A stretch of 64,000 nt of DNA from Pseudoalteromonas apostichopi (GTDB lineage: Bacteria > Pseudomonadota > Gammaproteobacteria > Enterobacterales > Alteromonadaceae), in assembly GCF_030297135.1 (NCBI RefSeq), contig NZ_AP028065.1:2480001-2544000 (forward strand), written 5' to 3'. A program made the translations under genes and the position numbers. The notes below the pieces were generated by a model that saw only the letters and a program-made list of their open reading frames with translations, made no database searches and was not told the DNA's origin. Below are positions 62,101-64,000 of this stretch, one piece after another (the stretch's first letter is position 1; every line of letters starts with the position of its first letter).

Positions 62101-62228
62101 GTGTTGCAAACATTACCTTTGATGAGCAATTAGATGCCTTTGAGTTCGAGCAAAGCAATAATGTTGATCAGCAGCTCAGTGCATTACAAGCTAATGGCTT
62201 AGCCGATATAAAAATTTGGATGCGATAG
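59142..62228 (+). CDS. two-component-propeller (Reg_prop/Y_Y_Y) diguanylate cyclase
   Basis: A 1028-residue membrane sensor. A signal peptide (about 1-19, MMRFLVV to VFA) leads into a periplasmic double seven-blade-type propeller of Reg_prop repeats, for example GYMWLGTQFGLSRFDG and GLLWVGTKNGLVTLDP. A Y_Y_Y domain follows (about 665-745, FRYRLSGLDSDWRYA), then one membrane segment near 755-780, a short coiled coil and a GGDEF domain. The active-site loop reads SGDEF (903-907), a serine variant that is usually tolerated. The inhibitory RxxD site reads QGSD, so product inhibition is probably lost. It likely makes c-di-GMP on binding an oligosaccharide or other ligand. The ATG at 59142 fits the signal peptide better than the GTG at 59121. 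Confidence 0.9.
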   Translation: MMRFLVVCLLMLCSMPVFASITDYVVKQWNIQNGLPSQSLKSIAQDEQGYMWLGTQFGLSRFDGNTFTNFNTQNSDFLPSNGINKLLVDSTGLLWVGTKNGLVTLDPKTMMSQTFNVKGPVRDILEDSKGSIWIAANGLYYVARNQVTLNQNSALIVPVSNATAITQIVGSVSQMALSPEGIWLVNERHLLRLTNTSSDFAKLRLELTAKVSLPERLAQTIIHDMAWLEGNLYLASELGAYFLDLDDELRPFPLPNASNSAVYKFMSDSDGALWISTYGRLLFRDNSGDWQWVEPSQLDQSIWFADIFRDNQNNIWLASFSEGLWLAHEGRIERHSAISNMTEAVMAISQAPDGKLWVANRSGVGYFDYNKNFVNQIPSNQFGRAAVHDLQFDGDRLYIATGRGVFYYENQNLYTVPGRALRDNPVFAISRSSKGGFWLGTGRGMYRLSYGGLTPFAYNAFLSSKFITYVLDEQNFGLIGTSKGAYYFTDRGIEKIGDQTSLESAYVTSILNIEGVGILIGSLNDGLFYRSTKGQWRQLDATDGLPYGSIFSLVYDKQLKRIWVSTMKGVYRMPVEQFGTDIESLKVEQVISSFDRQLDGKASQCCAGLGHDAVADTGNSIWYPSLQGVVEIPKSVELFGVQALKPRIESLITPLRHLSTATLGNKPELQIDERDVTLKYTAIDYYAPSSIEFRYRLSGLDSDWRYANTRREAIYTNLPPGSFLFQLEAKRRGEDWQKARRTEYSFVVPRRFDETIYFRLLITSSFILLFYLVFWVFRAQEKRKQLALESLVTERTVELREANDKLNQVNSQLKLVSHSDELTGLRSRRFLFDQLPKDIEHFQRNSQSLQAQGKSLVLLIINFDNFSRINDAYGPLAGDSCLQQMATLLNSRTQGSDYVARWSGDEFLLLLRDFKRTAIDNYVADLCEAIAANPFRLPNGESTTITASIGWSFYPLPLLGGQVIGWETSVNLADIALHQVKKRGGDGVANITFDEQLDAFEFEQSNNVDQQLSALQANGLADIKIWMR

Positions 62229-62240
62229 AGTTTCTATTGG

Positions 62241-62408
62241 TATTATACCAACCCGCAATAATACTTAATCATTTTGAGGGATTAAACCTGTCGCTAACTG
62301 CGTTAAAAATTTCTCATTTAGAACAACTAAATAACGAAATTTTTGCCTTGCTATCAACGAGGTTTAATTGCCTCAAAATAGACTACTTAATTAAGCGGAT
62401 TGGTATTA
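62241..62408. repeat. ~170-bp imperfect inverted-repeat element (MITE-like)
   Basis: The two halves of this stretch are long imperfect reverse complements. Left blocks ATTTTGAGG, ATTAAACCT, AAAAATTTC and ATTTAG recur in reverse orientation in the right half at matching positions, giving a hairpin of about 80 bp per arm. The ends read TATACCAACCCGC and GCGGATTGGTATTA. A 15-bp palindrome, TTGGTATTATACCAA (62237-62251), marks the left end. There is no coding capacity. It looks like a non-autonomous mobile repeat of the genus, inserted between the GGDEF gene and the dxs terminator. Confidence 0.7.
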
Positions 62409-62435
62409 AAAAAGGAGCTTTAAAGCTCCTTTTTT
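62408..62435. terminator. bidirectional terminator between the GGDEF gene and dxs
   Basis: AAAAAAGGAGCTTTAAAGCTCCTTTTTT is a perfect palindrome with A6 and T6 flanks, 17 bp behind the dxs stop codon. Confidence 0.88.
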
Positions 62436-62451
62436 GTGAATGCTGTTTGGC

Positions 62452-64000
62452 TTAAGCCATGAACTCTTTGATGCTAGCTAAGATGCCATTAGCATCTAAG
62501 CCCATTTCGGCGTGCATTTCATCTTGCGTGCCATGCTTAATGAATTCATCTGGAATACCTAAGTTTAAGATAGACACGTTAGCCTTAATTGCAGCTAGGT
62601 GCTCATTCACAGCAGAACCTGCACCACCCGCAATGGCGTTGTCTTCTAAGGTAACAATCACATCATGGCTAGCTAGTAATTCGCTAATAGCATCAGTATC
62701 AAGAGGCTTAATAAAGCGCATATCAATCACTGTTGAGTTAAGTTCATCGGCGACTACTTTGGCGTTCTCTAATAGCGTACCAAACGACAAGATTGCCACT
62801 TTGCTACCTAGCTTGATGCTACGCGCTTTACCAATTTCAATCGCGCTCATTGTCGATTCAACGTCACAATTACCCGCACTACCTCGAGGGTAACGAACAG
62901 CAACAGGTTGATTGCATTGGTAACCTGTATACAACATTTGGCGACACTCATTAGTATCGCTTGGTGCCATGATAATCATGTTAGGAATACAACGCATAAA
63001 GCTCAAGTCATAGGCTCCTTGGTGAGTTTCACCATCTGCACCTACAATTCCTGCACGGTCAATAGCAAATAAAACAGGTAAGTTTTGTAATGCCACATCG
63101 TGGATAAGTTGGTCGTAAGCGCGTTGCAAAAAGCTTGAATAAATAGCAACAACAGGTTTTAAGCCTTCACAGGCAAGGCCAGCTGCAAGCGTTACAGCAT
63201 GTTGTTCAGCAATAGCTACATCAAAGTATTGCGCAGGGTACTCTTTAGAAAAGCGCACCATGCCAGAACCTTCACGCATCGCTGGGGTAATTGCCATCAG
63301 CTTGTCGTCTTGTGCTGCCATATCGCATAACCAGTCACCAAATACATTAGAAAATGTAGCCGCGCCAGGTTTTGATTTTGGTAATTTAGACATGCTAGGA
63401 TCAAATTTTGGTACGCCATGGTAGCCAATTGGATCCGCTTCAGCAGGTTTATAACCTTTACCTTTTTGTGTTTTGATATGCAGTAACTGCGGACCTTTAA
63501 GGTTACGCATGTTACGTAAGGTATCGACCAACATATTAACATCATGACCATCGATTGGGCCGATGTAATTTAGGCCTAACTCTTCAAAGAAAGTACCTGG
63601 AATGACCATACCTTTTAAATGTTCTTCCATTCGACTGGCAAGCTCTTTCACAGGTGGTAAGCCTGAAAGAAGTTTTTTGCTACCTTCACGAATATTGGTG
63701 TAGAAGCTACCAGACAAAATACGTGCAAAGTGATTGTTTAGTGCACCCACGTTTTCAGAGATCGACATTTCATTATCATTTAAGATAATTAGCACATTAG
63801 GGTTTACATCACCCATGTGGTTCATCGCTTCAAATGCCATACCTGCAGTAATCGCACCATCGCCAATAACAGCAACTGTTTTACGATCTTTACCTTCTTT
63901 TTCAGCAGCAATGGCCATACCTAGTGCAGCCGAAATTGAAGTGCTCGAATGACCTACACTGAAGGTGTCGTAAGGGCTTTCTTCACGGAATGGGAAAGGG
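62452..64000 (-). CDS. dxs: 1-deoxy-D-xylulose-5-phosphate synthase (N-terminus outside window)
   Basis: The frame stays open to the right edge. The first visible residues are PFPFREESPYDTFSVGHSS, so the gene continues beyond the window and an internal ATG at 63918 is not the start. About 516 of the usual 620 residues are seen. GDGAITAGMAFEAMNH and NDNEMSISENVG form the thiamine diphosphate and magnesium site. The pyrimidine domain has FDVAIAEQHAVTLAAGLA with the conserved glutamate, and a transketolase C-terminal domain completes it. It makes DXP from pyruvate and glyceraldehyde 3-phosphate, the first step of isoprenoid synthesis by the MEP route, and also feeds thiamine synthesis. Confidence 0.97.
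   Translation of the reverse strand, partial: PFPFREESPYDTFSVGHSSTSISAALGMAIAAEKEGKDRKTVAVIGDGAITAGMAFEAMNHMGDVNPNVLIILNDNEMSISENVGALNNHFARILSGSFYTNIREGSKKLLSGLPPVKELASRMEEHLKGMVIPGTFFEELGLNYIGPIDGHDVNMLVDTLRNMRNLKGPQLLHIKTQKGKGYKPAEADPIGYHGVPKFDPSMSKLPKSKPGAATFSNVFGDWLCDMAAQDDKLMAITPAMREGSGMVRFSKEYPAQYFDVAIAEQHAVTLAAGLACEGLKPVVAIYSSFLQRAYDQLIHDVALQNLPVLFAIDRAGIVGADGETHQGAYDLSFMRCIPNMIIMAPSDTNECRQMLYTGYQCNQPVAVRYPRGSAGNCDVESTMSAIEIGKARSIKLGSKVAILSFGTLLENAKVVADELNSTVIDMRFIKPLDTDAISELLASHDVIVTLEDNAIAGGAGSAVNEHLAAIKANVSILNLGIPDEFIKHGTQDEMHAEMGLDANGILASIKEFMA

Noticed and set aside
62237..62251. Operator palindrome TTGGTATTATACCAA
   Set aside because: It forms the left end of the larger inverted-repeat element and is not placed before a promoter.
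63918..63920. Start of dxs at the internal ATG
   Set aside because: The frame continues upstream to the window edge with conserved Dxs sequence (FPFREESPYDTFSVGHSS).
1..64000. CRISPR arrays, prophage genes, insertion sequences, tRNA or rRNA
   Set aside because: No evenly spaced direct repeats, transposase or integrase genes, or tRNA-like cloverleaf segments were seen in the intergenic regions.

Overview
The window looks like a chromosomal segment of a marine gammaproteobacterium of the Alteromonadales, most likely Pseudoalteromonas or a close relative. The reasons are the moderate AT richness, many TonB-dependent receptors, a laminarin-type utilisation locus with a GH3 enzyme resembling the ExoP exo-glucanase of Pseudoalteromonas, and the gene orders thrL-thrABC, glyA-nrdR-ribD-ribE-ribBX-ribH-nusB-thiL-pgpA and rdgC. 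The genus is an inference from gene content; no rRNA is present. No tRNA, rRNA, CRISPR array, prophage or insertion sequence was seen.

Layout. 1-2.9 kb: end of a histidine kinase, an Rcp1-like response regulator and a soluble hybrid kinase. 2.8-18.1 kb: a beta-glucan (laminarin) utilisation locus. A leftward operon (GH1 beta-glucosidase, GPH-family transporter, LacI repressor) and a rightward operon (glucose MFS transporter, GH3 lipoprotein, GH16 lipoprotein) diverge from a promoter region with two palindromic LacI-type operators. A second leftward unit (TonB receptor, flavin-dependent halogenase-like protein, SapC, cupin_8) starts from a region with two more copies of the same operator. This suggests one regulon: outer-membrane uptake, surface or periplasmic cleavage, inner-membrane import of glucose and oligosaccharides, and cytoplasmic hydrolysis.

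18.3-31.1 kb: a FAH-family hydrolase, a solute-binding-like protein, and an uncharacterised cluster. The cluster has a VirS-like AraC regulator divergent from a tightly packed set: flavin monooxygenase, BASS transporter, two SDR enzymes, TSUP transporter and a TonB receptor. After it come an aldo-keto reductase, a thioesterase, a small membrane protein and SOS-controlled dinB. 31.2-46.3 kb: a CstA-family transporter, M17 aminopeptidase, chemoreceptor, S9 dipeptidyl peptidase, HIT protein, solute-binding protein, M49-like lipoprotein, HDOD protein, rdgC, and a sensor kinase divergent from a single-domain response regulator.

46.3-64 kb: the threonine operon with a recognisable leader peptide and attenuator, a small membrane protein, glyA, the nrdR-riboflavin-nusB-thiL-pgpA run, a large two-component-propeller/GGDEF protein, a ~170-bp inverted-repeat element, and the 3' part of dxs. 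The most unusual items are the FMO/BASS/SDR/TSUP/TonB cluster, the halogenase-SapC-cupin module tied to the glucan regulon, two genes whose starts sit directly behind terminator-like hairpins, and the palindromic repeat near the right end.
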